Positions 36,223 through 46,995 of a stretch of 64,000 nt of DNA are shown here, one piece after another. Origin of the DNA: Tricholoma matsutake. Its lineage: Eukaryota > Basidiomycota > Agaricomycetes > Agaricales > Tricholomataceae. The notes beneath the pieces were generated by a model, which saw nothing but the letters and a program-made list of their open reading frames with translations, ran no database searches and was not told the DNA's origin. The DNA lies in the NCBI GenBank assembly GCA_026075535.2, contig AP026540.1, positions 1,054,001 to 1,118,000 on the forward strand, read 5' to 3'. Each line of letters starts with the position of its first letter. The stretch's first letter is position 1. The translations under genes were made by a program, and so were the position numbers.

Positions 36223-37933
36223 CTACTGGGACTCCTCCCATTTCCTCTCTAACACCTCAATCTCCTCCATCAGCACTTCCACTTCCAACTTTTTTCACAC
36301 CAGGACTTCTGCCAAATACTGACGACGGAGTCTTGCTGTGTCTGACTGCGTCATCTCGTCCTCCACCGCCATTGATGCCCCCTCAACCATACCCGCGACC
36401 TCGGGTTCGACTTCTCATGCTCTCGCTTTCCCCTTCCCCTTCCCCTTGTCATTCTCAGCTGACTTTGCCTTCGCCTTTGTTGTGCGTTTCAGGCGCTTGT
36501 CGACTTTTGAGGGCCCAGCCTCTGCATTTTGGATGGGCTGGATAGCCCAGATGTGTATCGCTAAGTAATCATACAAATTAGCAATTGTATTGGTTATGCA
36601 GAAGAATCACTTACTACATCTGGGAGTCAACAACTGCGTCGACTCCACATTATCCTTTGTAGCTTGCTTGGAGCTCGCCTTCTTCCTCGACTTGCCTTGT
36701 CAGAGTCCTCGCCTTGACACTCCCTCCCAGTAGCACCCCTGTAGCCCTTGAGTGCATCGCTTGCACTTTGGGATGCCCTCCTCGACGATACACTCCTGAG
36801 TTGTCCTTAGTCCAGCGCATCAATCACACTAAAGCAATATTGAAGGCGTGATTAGCCTGAACAATATAGAAAGAAAATGATGACTTACCAGCCCATGGAA
36901 GGTGATCAGCTCACCTTCCTCTACGTGCACCCACTTTGTGACCATGGGCTCCTCATCCAGTTCATCCTCACCTTCCTCCTCATCGTCCATCTCGTCTGCC
37001 TTCCTCTTCTTGACGATCCGCTCGACATCCAGTAGGTTGTCGACCAGGGGCACTGCTTCATCTGCGGCCTTGTCCCGATCGATCGAGAGGCGCATCAGCT
37101 CGAGCGCAGCTGTACAATCGTGGAATTCATCCTTTGAAACAGTTTTGGCCTGGACTTCAGCCAAGAAGGCTCAATGCACCTCGACCAGTGCATCTCATCG
37201 TTCCTTGATCCTCTTCGCTTTTGCCTCAACGGTGTTAGGGCAACACCCACTATCTGCTAGCTAAGACCGTGTGGGTTCTCTCTACAAGAAGGGGGTGGGA
37301 TCTGCGTGCATGATGGGGAATTGATGGTTTTGATACGAGGGGTTATTAATAGGTGAGTTTGTTGAGATAGGCCTTTCACACCAAAAACGTAGGTGGAATA
37401 CCTAAGAGAACACAACTGGGGTCCCCTAGGCATATATTTAGGGTTTATATACTATGTTACATATATTGTACATTGTTGTTACCGATGCACTCATACATGC
37501 ACATACATCATTTGGTGTCATGTAGCATAATTCGACATAATAAAATAAAAATGAAAGTTTATTAGGTAATGGGGTGGTTTCCTAACAGACGGCCACCTGC
37601 CAAGCCTCCCTCTCCTCCTCTCTCTTCCTCTCTTCCTCAACCTTCCTTGAATACTCTACAAAAAGATACTTCCCACCCCACAAAACCCAATCCTCGCGAG
37701 CGAATGGTATGAAGAGGCTGACTGCCTCATTGAACGACCTGATCAGGTTGTCGTATTCAGCCTATCAAATGAGATTAGGAAGCAGATAAACCCAAGAAAA
37801 GGGAAGGACATACCATTTTCTCATAAAAAACATGACCCCACACTTCGAAGTCCAACTCTTTGGCTTTGCCAGCCTCGGGCATCAATTTTGTGTGTTTGAG
37901 GATGGGAAGAGCGAGTTTGGCAAGGATAGACAT
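36223..37933 (-). pseudogene. antisense accessory gene of element C, interrupted by F-type solo LTR
   Basis: The start at 37933 reads MSILAKLALPILKHTKLMPE. Exon 1 is 37814-37933 (120 nt, ending YEKM), then a short intron and AEYDNLIRSFNEAVSLFIPF, WVLWGGKYLFVEYSRKVEEE. A solo LTR splits exon 2 at 37233-37587. Then come QAKTVSKDEFHDCTAALELM, KKRKADEMDDEEEGEDELDE and FHGLV before an intron, a degenerate six-Cys exon (about 36700-36835), and a last exon ending ERKWEESQ at TAG 36223-36225. It is the same gene as at 11461-12842 by sequence and splice sites. Several stops and the LTR make it inactive. Confidence 0.8.
37233..37587 (-). repeat. solo LTR of the F family inside antisense gene of C
   Basis: Reverse orientation, TGTTAGGG to CCTAACA, 355 bp. 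Flanks AACGG (37228-37232) and GACGG (37588-37592) are the 5-bp duplication with one mutation. B has uninterrupted GACGG here. Confidence 0.9.
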
Positions 37934-38081
37934 GTTGTCGAGGAGATGGATGGAAGAGATCGAATGAAAAGAGAAAGGTTCAAACCACGACGCATCTTAA
38001 ATCAGCGATCAACAGTGTCACATGACCTGGTTGTTTCGGCTTGACTGACTGGGACGGTCAGAATTTCAGTAAGGGGGAGGA
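37934..38081. promoter_or_regulatory. antisense promoter region and polypurine tract of C
   Basis: On the minus strand, GGTCATGTGACA, then a pyrimidine-rich run before the ATG, as in B (11361-11460). On the plus strand, CAGTAAGGGGGAGGA abuts the 3' LTR as purine tract. Promoter use is inferred from conservation only. Confidence 0.45.
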
Positions 38082-39258
38082 TGATAGGTCGTCTCCTCGG
38101 CTCAAGGACCGATTCACCACTTTAGCATCATTCTAATCATGTCGGCTAACTCCTATGACGTCCCAGATGCAGCGCGACCCACTCTATCAATTGCGATATC
38201 ATATCGACTGCGTTGAAACATCACCAGCAACATCGATCGTATCAAAAGCCCACATCGCACAACGTTAGGACTACCCCGAAAGTCACTAAGATTCCCCTAC
38301 ATGACCATCGAACATCCCCGACCAACTTTGAACAAGCCACAACTGCGATCGACCATCATCGACCATTGTCGAGTGTCATTGATCGATATCGAGAAACTAC
38401 GAGCGACATCGGATGCCACCTTCGTTATCTAAATGGTGGAAGACCATGCACTAGGACATATTCCAACTCGTGCTCAAACCTGCTGATCATAGGTCAGCCT
38501 CGTTCCAAGTCCCTATTGTGCACAGAACCCACTAGATGCATTATTGCGAGACTTAGTGCAGTTTATACACAAAGGACAGTCTCTTTTAGTTCTTTCCTTT
38601 TATTACTCTTTCATCATATGATATATATATCTTTCTTGTTCAAATTCCAGTCTCCTTTATGGCCTTGTGCCTTAACTCATATATTTTGCCTCATGTTCTA
38701 CACATGTTTCTCATTCCATTTTAGGAAGTTTCTTTAAAACATATAAAACTCTGTAGTATCTACTTGAAAATAACAAGAAATCATCTTCACATATCATCTC
38801 ATATACAGTTCTAAGCATCCGATCAACTTTCTAAAACCAATCTAAGTCTCTGCGGGTTTTCTCAATCGACAAGAAACCTCTGCAATCATCGCATCCTCAA
38901 TCCTCCCTCGATCCTCTTGTCATTAGTTCTAGCAACCCTTCCAACACTTCATAGCAGTTTGCCGCACCCTTCGTATACCATCGACCTATTGAAAGGTCCC
39001 CATAATTCACATATCGACCATCGACAATAAAACTCATTCGCCATCGATCTCATCGATCACCCTCGATATCGATCAATACTCGATTGGACCACGACAAACG
39101 CCTTTGTCTCTCCTAACACTACCTTTACGACTAGTGTTAACTAGTAATCTTCTCAGAGGTTTGACCACAAACTTTCAGAACATCTCACAACCCTCCTCTG
39201 ACTTGTTGCAAATGCCTCATCGGCAGTTCTGGTGGTTTTCCCAGGTTGAGCATCATCA
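38082..39258 (+). repeat. 3' LTR of element C
   Basis: TGATAGGT to ATCATCA, 1177 bp. A 12-bp deletion near 39210 distinguishes it from the 5' LTRs. The right flank GCGTAATGAG is Plavaka coding sequence. Confidence 0.93.
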
Positions 39259-39364
39259 GCGTAATGAGTGCATTCATGCTGTCAAGTCATGGAGAAAAGG
39301 CCCAGCCTGTCATGATTGCATCTTTGTAGAAACAGATCCAGATGCTCCTGGAATGGCTGGTCTT

Positions 39365-39764
39365 TGTTAGGAAACCACCCCATTACCTAATAAAATTTCA
39401 TTTTATTTTATTATGTCAAATTACGCTACATGACGCCAAATGATGCTACACTTTGATAGCGTGAGAATTTTATTTCGCACGCATCAAAATGTATGCGCAT
39501 GTACGAGTGCGTCGGTAACAACAATGTACAATATATGTAACATAGTATATAAACCCTAAATATATGCCTAGGGGACCCCAGTTGTGTTCTCTTAGGTATT
39601 CCACCTACGTTTTTGGTGTGAAAGGCCTATCTCAACAAACTCACCTATTAATAACCCCTCGCGTCAAAACCATCAATTCCCCATCACGCGCGCGGATCCC
39701 GCCCCCTTCTTGTAGAGAGAACCCGCACAGTCTTAGCTAGCAGATAGTGGGTGTCGCCCTAACA
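39365..39764 (+). repeat. 5' LTR of element F
   Basis: TGTTAGGAAACC to GCCCTAACA, 400 bp. It retains many CpGs that are TpG or CpA in the 3' LTR. Confidence 0.96.
39546..39590 (+). promoter_or_regulatory. TATA box and predicted transcript start of F
   Basis: TATATAAA at 39546-39553. AGTTGTGTTCT at 39580-39590 starts 34 nt downstream and is the exact 11-nt complement of the primer site. The same sequence occurs in the 3' LTR. Confidence 0.7.
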
Positions 39765-39766
39765 GA

Positions 39767-39777
39767 AGAACACAACT
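39767..39777 (+). promoter_or_regulatory. self-priming type primer binding site of F
   Basis: AGAACACAACT begins 2 nt after the LTR; it pairs perfectly over 11 nt with the predicted 5' end of the transcript at 39580-39590. No TGG tRNA-type start is present. Confidence 0.7.
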
Positions 39778-40249
39778 TCCCATATCAGTGCGCCTTCTCT
39801 TACTTGTGCATACATCATTGTTTCACTGTGCCACATCTGATTACTCATCCTTTCGGCACGAGCCGGAAGTACTTGTATATATGTAATCTACCTTTTCTTT
39901 TGTAAGCCGACGCCAGGCCTCACCTTACATTGTGACTGCCAGTGATCGAGAGGCAGCACTCGTCATCAGGACAGCTGCAACCAGAACTGATTGGATCTGG
40001 TTTAGTTACGATTTACATTACTCTATTCGGACAACTATTTTAGTTACAAGCCGAATTCAGTGATATCTCTGAGATCAGGCACTGTTGGAAGGGTTATTGA
40101 TCCAAAGTGTCAAAATAGGCGCCTGACGAATGACAAATGATTGACGAACCTCGACGAACCTTATCACGTGACCCATAAACGTTTGAAGAGGTCTTGAAGA
40201 AAAAATTTTGAATTTGTCAAAGAAGTGATTCATCACAGATTCTACAATT
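39778..40249 (+). other. leader of element F, no gene seen
   Basis: About 470 bp between primer site and gag ATG. I see no long frame or clear repeats. Confidence 0.5.
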
Positions 40250-41347
40250 ATGTCCAAACCTTCAACTTCTATTCCCGGTCCTAATCCTGTTCCCATACCA
40301 GCACTAGAGGCGAAAATTGATGTGCTCACAGCGCAAATGTCACAATTAGTGTCAGTATTGGCAGCATCACAGCCCAGACAAGTGGAAGTACAGCCAGAGA
40401 TGATAGGAGAAAGAGATGATGAGATGGAGGAGATGGTGGAGTGGATATCGCAAGAGGATGAGACAGCAGAGAAATCCGGAAATGGAAAAGTGTGCTTACC
40501 TAAGTACATGCCCCCATAAATCTTTGATGGTACCATGGAGAATACAAAATCCTTCATCAGCTCTATAGTATTGTACATCCATGGGAGGAAGCCCGAGTTT
40601 CGTACAGCCGAGTCTAGGATTATGTTTGCTCTCTCATACATTCAGGGGGGGAAAGCACAGTTCTGGAGAAACGAGGCTATTAATCAAATTGCTGTGGGAA
40701 ATAAACCATTTGCAACCTTCAAGGAATTTCTGGAGAGATTGGAGGCACAGTTTGGAGACCCTAATCCAAAGGCAACAGCCAATGCTAAATTAAAGACCAT
40801 GCGCCAAGGTTCCTTAACAGTGGATGAATTTATTTTGCAGTTCAAAGCAGAAGCTTCGCAAACGGACATGGGAGAAGCCGCATTGGTAGAGTTTTTGAAA
40901 GCAGGATTAAATTCCTCCTTATTCAAGTCTATCTACTGACTACCTTCTATGCCAGAGAAGTTGGATGAGTGGTATAATTGGGCAATGCACCTTGACCGGC
41001 AATATCGGCAGGAACAGGCAGAGTCAAAGTTGATGTACAGAAGTAGTAAATTTGGAAAGTCATCAGGAGGAAAGTCCGAGAAAGGAAAGGCGCCTCAGGT
41101 GCAAGCTCCGAGGGCACAGCCACCAGCCATGGCAGTGACACCTATAGTTATAGAGTCAGCAGCACCAGCAGAGGCAATGGAGGTTGATCAAGCAGGGAGA
41201 TGAGCCCCACTTAAATGTTTTAACTGTGGGCAGTTAGGACACATTTCTAGGAATTGTAGGCAGAAAAGAAAGATTAGGGAAGCTACAATCAAGGAAGTGA
41301 AGCCGGAGGAAGGCAAGCAGAAGAATTTTGCAGAAGAGTCCCAGTGA
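40250..41347 (+). pseudogene. gag of element F
   Basis: It starts MSKPSTSIPGPNPVPIPALE. A coiled segment (EAKIDVLTAQMSQLVSVLAA) precedes the capsid domain (IFDGTMENTKSFISSIVLYI, RIMFALSYIQGGKAQFWRNE, LKTMRQGSLTVDEFILQFKA), the linker, and a canonical CCHC knuckle CFNCGQLGHISRNC. Stops: TAA after YMPP, TGA after LFKSIY, TGA after DQAGR just before the knuckle; the TGA codons fit lost CGA. The terminal stop is TGA 41345-41347, and pol lies in the -1 frame. A heptamer G AAT TTT near 41320 is only a weak slip candidate. Confidence 0.88.
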
Positions 41348-44300
41348 AGGTTTCCCCATTGGTGACCCAGAATCGTTACAATGTATTAGTATCCAAGGAA
41401 ACCCAGAGTAAATCAGAAAAGGACATCGAGGAGGAGTACTACTGTTACAAATCACGTGACCAAGAAAATTGCCGAGCACTATTTCCAAAAACCCCTAAAT
41501 TCTTTATTCGCTCTGCGCGAATAGAACCAGAAATCACCTTGACTGTGGGACTGAAGACAGTGGACACGCATGCAGCAATTGATGTGGAAGCATTGCTTGA
41601 TAGTGGTGCTACAGGATTATTTATTAATTGATCCTTAATTACCGGAAATGGTATTAACACATGCAAGCTGGTGCAACCTATAATGGTGTACAATATTGAC
41701 GGAACAGTCAATCGTGGAGGAACTATCAAGGAGGAGGTGACTATGGTACTAAAGTATCAGGAGCATCAGGAGCAAGCCATCTTCGAAGTGTGCGATCTTG
41801 GGAAAACCAATCTAATAATAGGATGTCCATGGTTACGGAAGCATAATCCCGAAATTGATTGGAAAACTGGGAAAGTACAAATGACTCGTTGTCCTAAGGA
41901 ATGTAATGTGTATGGGAGGAAGATGAAGAAGGAAAAAAGGAAAAAGAAAGAGAAAGAATGTCCAAGAAAGTATTCTGTTACGATGGAGGAAGTGGAGGAT
42001 GAGGAAATGCCAAATGGGGAAGTTCCAATAATGATTGAGAAAGAAGAGCAGAAGCAAACCTTTAGAACAATTCGTGGAGGACAGTCATGGGACAAGAATA
42101 TTGTGAAGATGGAGAAGCCAGTGGAGGAGTGGGTGCCAAAAGTGTATCACGAATATCTGTCAGTGTTTCAGAAGAAGGAGTCTGAGCGAATGCTGGTGCG
42201 GAAGCCATGGGATCATGCGATTGAGATGAAGCCAGGGTTTGTGCCGAAGAAGTTGAAGGTATATCCGCTATCTCCGATGGAACAAGAAGAAGTGGATGCA
42301 TTCCTGAAGGAGCAATTGTGCAAAGGATACATACAACCTTTGAAATCACCACAGACATCACCAATATTCTTCGTGCCAAAGAAAGACCAAAGGAAGAGGA
42401 TGTGTACAGATTATAGGTATTTGAATGAGTGGACAGTGAAGAATGCGTACCCCCTGCCGTTGATCTCAGAAATAATTGACAAGGTGGGAAAAGCCAAGGT
42501 CTTTACAAAATTGGATTTACGATGGGGATACAACAATGTATGAATAAAGAAAGGAGATGAGTGGAAGGCTGCATTTGCCATGCATCGAGGATCCTTCGAG
42601 CCACTTGTCATGTTATTTTGGATGACTAATAGTCCCCCGACCTTTCAAAATATGATGAACAACATTTTCAAGGATGTAATAGACAAATGTGTGGTAATAA
42701 TATTTATTGACGACATTCTGATATTCACAGAGGATGAAGAGAATCATGAGGCGATAGTGCAGGATGTGCTATGGAGGTTGGCAGAGAATAATCTATTTTT
42801 GAAACCAGAGAAGTGTGTGTTTGGGGCAAGCGAGATTGAGTTCCTAGGATTATTGATCGGCCCTGATGGGATCAAAATGGATCCGATCAAGGTACAGGCG
42901 ATCACAGCCCACCCGTGTCAAGGAGGTTCAAGCCTTCTTGGGACTCGCAAATTATTATCGTCGCTTTGTGCACAATTTTTCTTAAATTGCCGCACCCTTA
43001 CATAACCTTATGCGAAAGGGAGTAGTGTGGAGGTGGGGAGAGCAGCAGCACACAGTGTTTGAGGAGTTGAAGAGAAAGTTTGTGGAGGGACCAATATTAG
43101 CCCCAGTAGATTTCACATGCCCTTTGCGAGTGGAATCCGATGCATCCAATTTTGCTACTGGAGCAGTATTATCAATGCTGTGCGAAGATGACAAATGGCA
43201 TCCTTGTGCATACTTGTCAAAAGGGTTGAATGATGTGGAGAGGAATTATGATGTGCATGACAAAGAGATGTTGGGGATAATACGAGCATTGGAGGCGTGG
43301 AGGCATTATTTGGAGGGATGTATGCATCAGATTGAGATCTGGACAGATCATCAAAATCTGCAATACTTCATGTCTGCTAAAAAGCTTAATCACAGGCAAG
43401 CGCGTTGGGCACTATTCCTATCGCGTTTCAATTTTCACTTGGTCCACAAAGCGGGAAGCTTAATGAGGAAAGCAGATGCATTATCCAGATGTATTGATCA
43501 TAAAAGGGGGGTGGAGGAGGACAATAAAAATGTTACCTTACTCAAATCGGAATACTTTTGCATTTGCGCTGTGCATCAAGGGCATCTATTAATAGATAGC
43601 TCGGAAATGGAAATGTTGTCTAAAATTAGACAATGTTTGGAAATGGACGATGAAGTAGTGGAAGCTGTGAAAGCTCTGAAGGGAGAGAAGAAAGGTAATA
43701 TCAAAGGAGATGAATGGCTGAGGAACAAGGGTTGGTGTTGTTTTGAGGAAAAGTGTATGTACTGAAGGATCAGGATTTGTGAAGGGAGATTGTCCGGTTA
43801 CATCACAATACGCTGCTTGCTGGACACCCAGGAAGATGGAAGACGTTGGAATTAGTAATGAGAAATTATTGGTGGCCCAGAATTTCGAAGTATGTGTTGG
43901 GGTATGTGGATGGATGTGATACGTGCATGAGGGGGAAGAAATTTCTAGAGAAACCTGCAGGAAAATTAATGCCGAACCCTATACCTAAAGCGCCGTGGCG
44001 AGATATATCTGTGGATTTTATTACCGGATTACCTGAGGCTCAAGGGTACAATGCAATATTTGTAGTATGCGACTGCTTTACAAAGGAGGTCCATATTATT
44101 CCTACTACTACAGAAACCTCATCATTGGGCTTGGTGCGCCTCTATCTAAATCAGGTATGGCAGTTACATGGGTTACCCGATACCGTTATCTCCGATCGCG
44201 GACCACAATTTGCTTCCATGTTTATGCGAGAACTAGACAACATATTGGGAATTCAAACTAAATTATCTATGGCATATCACCCACAGACTGATGGGCAGAC

Positions 44301-45156
44301 AGAGAGAATGAATCAGGAGTTGGAGCAGTATCTACGTATGTTTGTCAACTACTGACAAACCGACTGGCCCGAATGGTTGGCAATTGCTGAATTTTCCCAC
44401 AATAACAAATTCCATTCGGCTACTCGTATGTCACCCTTTTTCGCGAATTATGGATATCATCCTCGCATGGGAGTAGAACCCAGAAGGGAAGTCAAAGTAC
44501 AGTCAGTAGAAGATTTTGTATCTAAGATGCAAAAGGTACAAGAGGAAGCAGAGGTGGCATTGAAGAAAGCATGTGATGACATGATGCGACACACGGATCG
44601 TACTCGAGCACGCACTCCAGAGTACAAAGTTGGTGACTTGGTATGGCTAAGTACCAAGGACCTGAATATTCCATGACCTTCGAAAAAACTTACGGAGAAA
44701 CAAGTTGGCCCATATGCGATCTCTAAAGTGATCTTGCCTAATGCGGTAATGCTAAAATTACCCCAATCATTCAAGATTGATCCCAAGATTAATGTATCCC
44801 ACCTATGCCCTTACCACCCGCCCACTATTCCTGGCCAACAAACTACTCTGCAACCTCCAATAATAGTAGAAGGTGCTCCAGAATACATAGTTGAAGAAAT
44901 TCTAGACTCACGTCTTCGACAGAACAAATTGGAGTTCTTACTAAAGTGGAAAAACTATACCAACAAAAATAATCTGTGGGAACCCGAAGAGAATTGTAAG
45001 CGAGCACGTAACACAATCGCCCAATTCTTTAAACCTAATCCGAATGCTCCGTGTCGCATTGCGAGAATGGTGTATGAGGGGATGAAATTCCGGCCTTACC
45101 AAAATTTCACAGAGGGGACAAACATAATATTTTCTCACCTGGAAGTTGAGGCATAA
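41344..45156 (+). pseudogene. pol of element F: protease, RT, RNase H, integrase, chromodomain
   Basis: Protease LLDSGATGLFIN and IIGCPWLRKHNPEIDWKTGK; RT with RKPWDHAIEMKPGFVPKKLK, PIFFVPKKDQRKRMCTDYRY, FIDDILIF (catalytic pair at about 42710); RNase H RVESDASNFATGAVL and KADALSR; integrase finger HHNTLLAGHPGRWKT...CDTCMRGK, then ISVDFITGLP, VISDRGPQFASMF, YHPQTDGQTERMNQELE (D, D, E present). The C-terminal chromodomain is EYIVEEILDSRLRQNKLEFL, LKWKNYTNKNNLWEPEENCK. One frameshift near 42915, one TAA after FVHNFS; the other stops are TGA at conserved Arg sites (GYNNV*IK, FIN*SL, DL*REIV, FVNY*QT, LNIP*PS). It would target heterochromatin if alive, by family analogy. Confidence 0.92.
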
Positions 45157-45167
45157 AAGGGGGGTAA
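45151..45167 (+). promoter_or_regulatory. polypurine tract of F
   Basis: GGCATAAAAGGGGGGTAA lies directly before the 3' LTR and after the pol stop; primer for plus-strand cDNA. Confidence 0.75.
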
Positions 45168-45568
45168 TGTTAGAAAACCACCCCATTATTTAATAAATTT
45201 TCATTTTATTTTATTATGTCGAATTATGCTACATGACGCCAAATGATGCTACACTTTGATAGCATGAGAATTTTATTTTGCATGCATCAAAATGTACGTG
45301 CATGTATGAGTGCATCGGTAACAACAATGTACAATATGTGTAACATAGTATATAAACCCTAAATATATGCCTAGGGGACCCCAGTTGTGTTCTCTTAGGT
45401 ATTCCACCTACACTTTCAGTGTGAAAGGCCTTTGTCAACAAACTTACCTATTAATAACCCCTCACATCAAAACCATCAATTCCCCCATCATGAGCGCAGA
45501 TCCCACCCCTTTCTTGTAGAGAGAACCTGCAGGGTCTTAGCTAGCAGATAGTGGGTGTCGCCCTAACA
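45168..45568 (+). repeat. 3' LTR of element F
   Basis: TGTTAGAAAACC to GCCCTAACA, 401 bp. Differences from the 5' LTR are mainly CpG transitions. Confidence 0.96.
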
Positions 45569-45900
45569 GTCTTGACATTGCTCATGTCTGCCTCTTTTTC
45601 TCATGTACATTTGATGGTGTCAAGTATCCATGTGCTCTTGCACAGTGGTTTTCATGTGTTGGTCAATCAGCAGATCCGGGAACTGGAATGTGGGTTGTTG
45701 AGCCTGATGTTACAGATGATGGAGTACCCATTGCTTCAGTAATTCATCTTGATACTATTGTTCGAGCAGCACATCTCCTACCAGTATTCAAGGATGAATT
45801 TGTTTCTAGAGATCTTCTCTTTTCTGATACACTAGATAAGTTTCAATTGTTTTATGTAAATAAATTCATTGACCATCATGCTCTTGAGATTGCTTTCTAG

Positions 45901-46684
45901 TTATCATTTACTTTTACATATAGCTTTCTCTTGCACATATACTATAGATTTAATGAAGTTTATTGACATTGAATGAAAGAATGTTGAATATATTAACTGT
46001 TATAACCACAATTATGCCTTTCATACTATGCTCTATTTTATTCTAACTTCTCTCTGACTCAAAATCTTGTTCTGAAACCAGCAGTAGATGTGCACATTCA
46101 CACAGTGTCTGTGTTCTTCTCATGTGCCTCACTTCTTCTGCACATTGGAGATGTGCAGTCTTGTGGGAACATGCTGAGAATGCAAGCAAGAAGCCCTAAA
46201 GCATGGGCAGAACACTCTATTGCAGTGGTATTGAATGATGAATAGTATCTATGCTACACAAATGTTAACATGTGCTCATGTGACTGTATGGGTCACATGA
46301 CTGTGTATGTGTCTACTGTGCACACCTGGGTGCACAGTTACAATGTCCCACATGCTTGCTCCATGTTCTGCATAACTCTTCTGGTTTGCACACAATGACC
46401 TGCATTCTTCTTATGGTTGAGCCTTCCTGCAACTCAGCAATATCCTTGTAGTTACTCACACTGTCTCACATGTTTCTTTCTATTTGATATTTACTATATG
46501 AAATCATGTTTTTACTTCCTTTCCATTCCATGCTATCATTAGTGCACTACCTATGCTCTGTTCTCATGTATATAAGTCTATAGTATTGTTTGTAATACCT
46601 TAGTCTGATAATTACACTCAATTGACACCAAACTTGCTACTTGTTGTCTTGTGCATTAGTTCTTAAGCCTGCTTGCCTTGTGTT
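45901..46684. other. no gene recognised
   Basis: AT-rich tail after the Plavaka stop, then CT/GT-rich sequence. A TATATAAG at about 46570 could be a promoter for the family-of-unknown-function gene or part of an LTR. Nothing firmer is visible. Confidence 0.4.
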
Positions 46685-46806
46685 GGAGTGGTTTGAGGCA
46701 CCACTCCAGGTGATCATGTGACCTTGTTGATAGAACTGTAGCTAGTCACATGTTAGTAGTTCATCTTGCTATACCATCCCACTTGCACATTCTGGGAAGG
46801 AGACCT
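46685..46806 (+). repeat. 122-bp direct repeat, left copy
   Basis: Starts TGGAGTGG; about 93 percent similar by eye to 49009-49131. The start is a hairpin (GGAGTG...CACTCC). The two copies bracket the pseudogene 46996-48837. Confidence 0.85.
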
Positions 46807-46995
46807 CATCTCCATCTTGGTGATGAGAGTGTTTTTCATGCTTTAACATGCTGCTAGCTGCTAGGCTTTCTCAGGCTTTTCCAGAAAAGGTTGTTGTCTA
46901 TTCTTGGGCCTCTGTCTATTTCCAAACTCTGTTATTATTCTGTCACTGAAAACCATTTGCCATAAACCTGTATAACTGTTTAACAGCTTGAAAAC

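Larger units (their letters stand above)
28604..39258 (+). mobile_element. Ty3/gypsy element C, two LTRs
   Basis: 5' LTR 28604-29789, tRNA-type primer site, gag-PR, pol, antisense gene, purine tract (about 38066-38081), 3' LTR 38082-39258. The flanks are ACGT on the left (inside E pol) and GCGT on the right (inside Plavaka), so the two sides come from different host sequences. See element B for the matching partners. Confidence 0.93.
39365..45568 (+). mobile_element. Ty3/gypsy chromodomain element F, complete with target duplication
   Basis: LTRs 39365-39764 and 45168-45568, flanked by GTCTT at 39360-39364 and 45569-45573. Gag, protease, RT, RNase H, integrase and chromodomain are present in order, broken mainly by TGA codons. 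It is the least damaged retrotransposon here. Confidence 0.96.
39259..45900 (+). pseudogene. Plavaka-type transposase, C-terminal part, interrupted by element F
   Basis: 39259-39364 reads RNECIHAVKSWRKGPACHDC, IFVETDPDAPGMAGL. After F (39365-45568) and one target-site copy it continues DIAHVCLFFSCTFDGVKYPC, MWVVEPDVTDDGVPIASVIH, LDTIVRAAHLLPVFKDEFVS, FVNKFIDHHALEIAF-like, ending at TAG 45898-45900. This is the conserved C-terminal block of Plavaka transposases. Its first residues continue exactly from the N-terminal part at 21135 (GVGSKR then NEC) when a single GCGT is kept. The stretch downstream of F is free of stops. Confidence 0.9.

Noticed and set aside
24375..45156. TGA as a sense codon (Arg) in these elements
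   Set aside because: TAG and TAA stops and frameshifts also occur, Arg is still encoded by CGA nearby, and CpG decay of LTR pairs explains the TGAs more simply.
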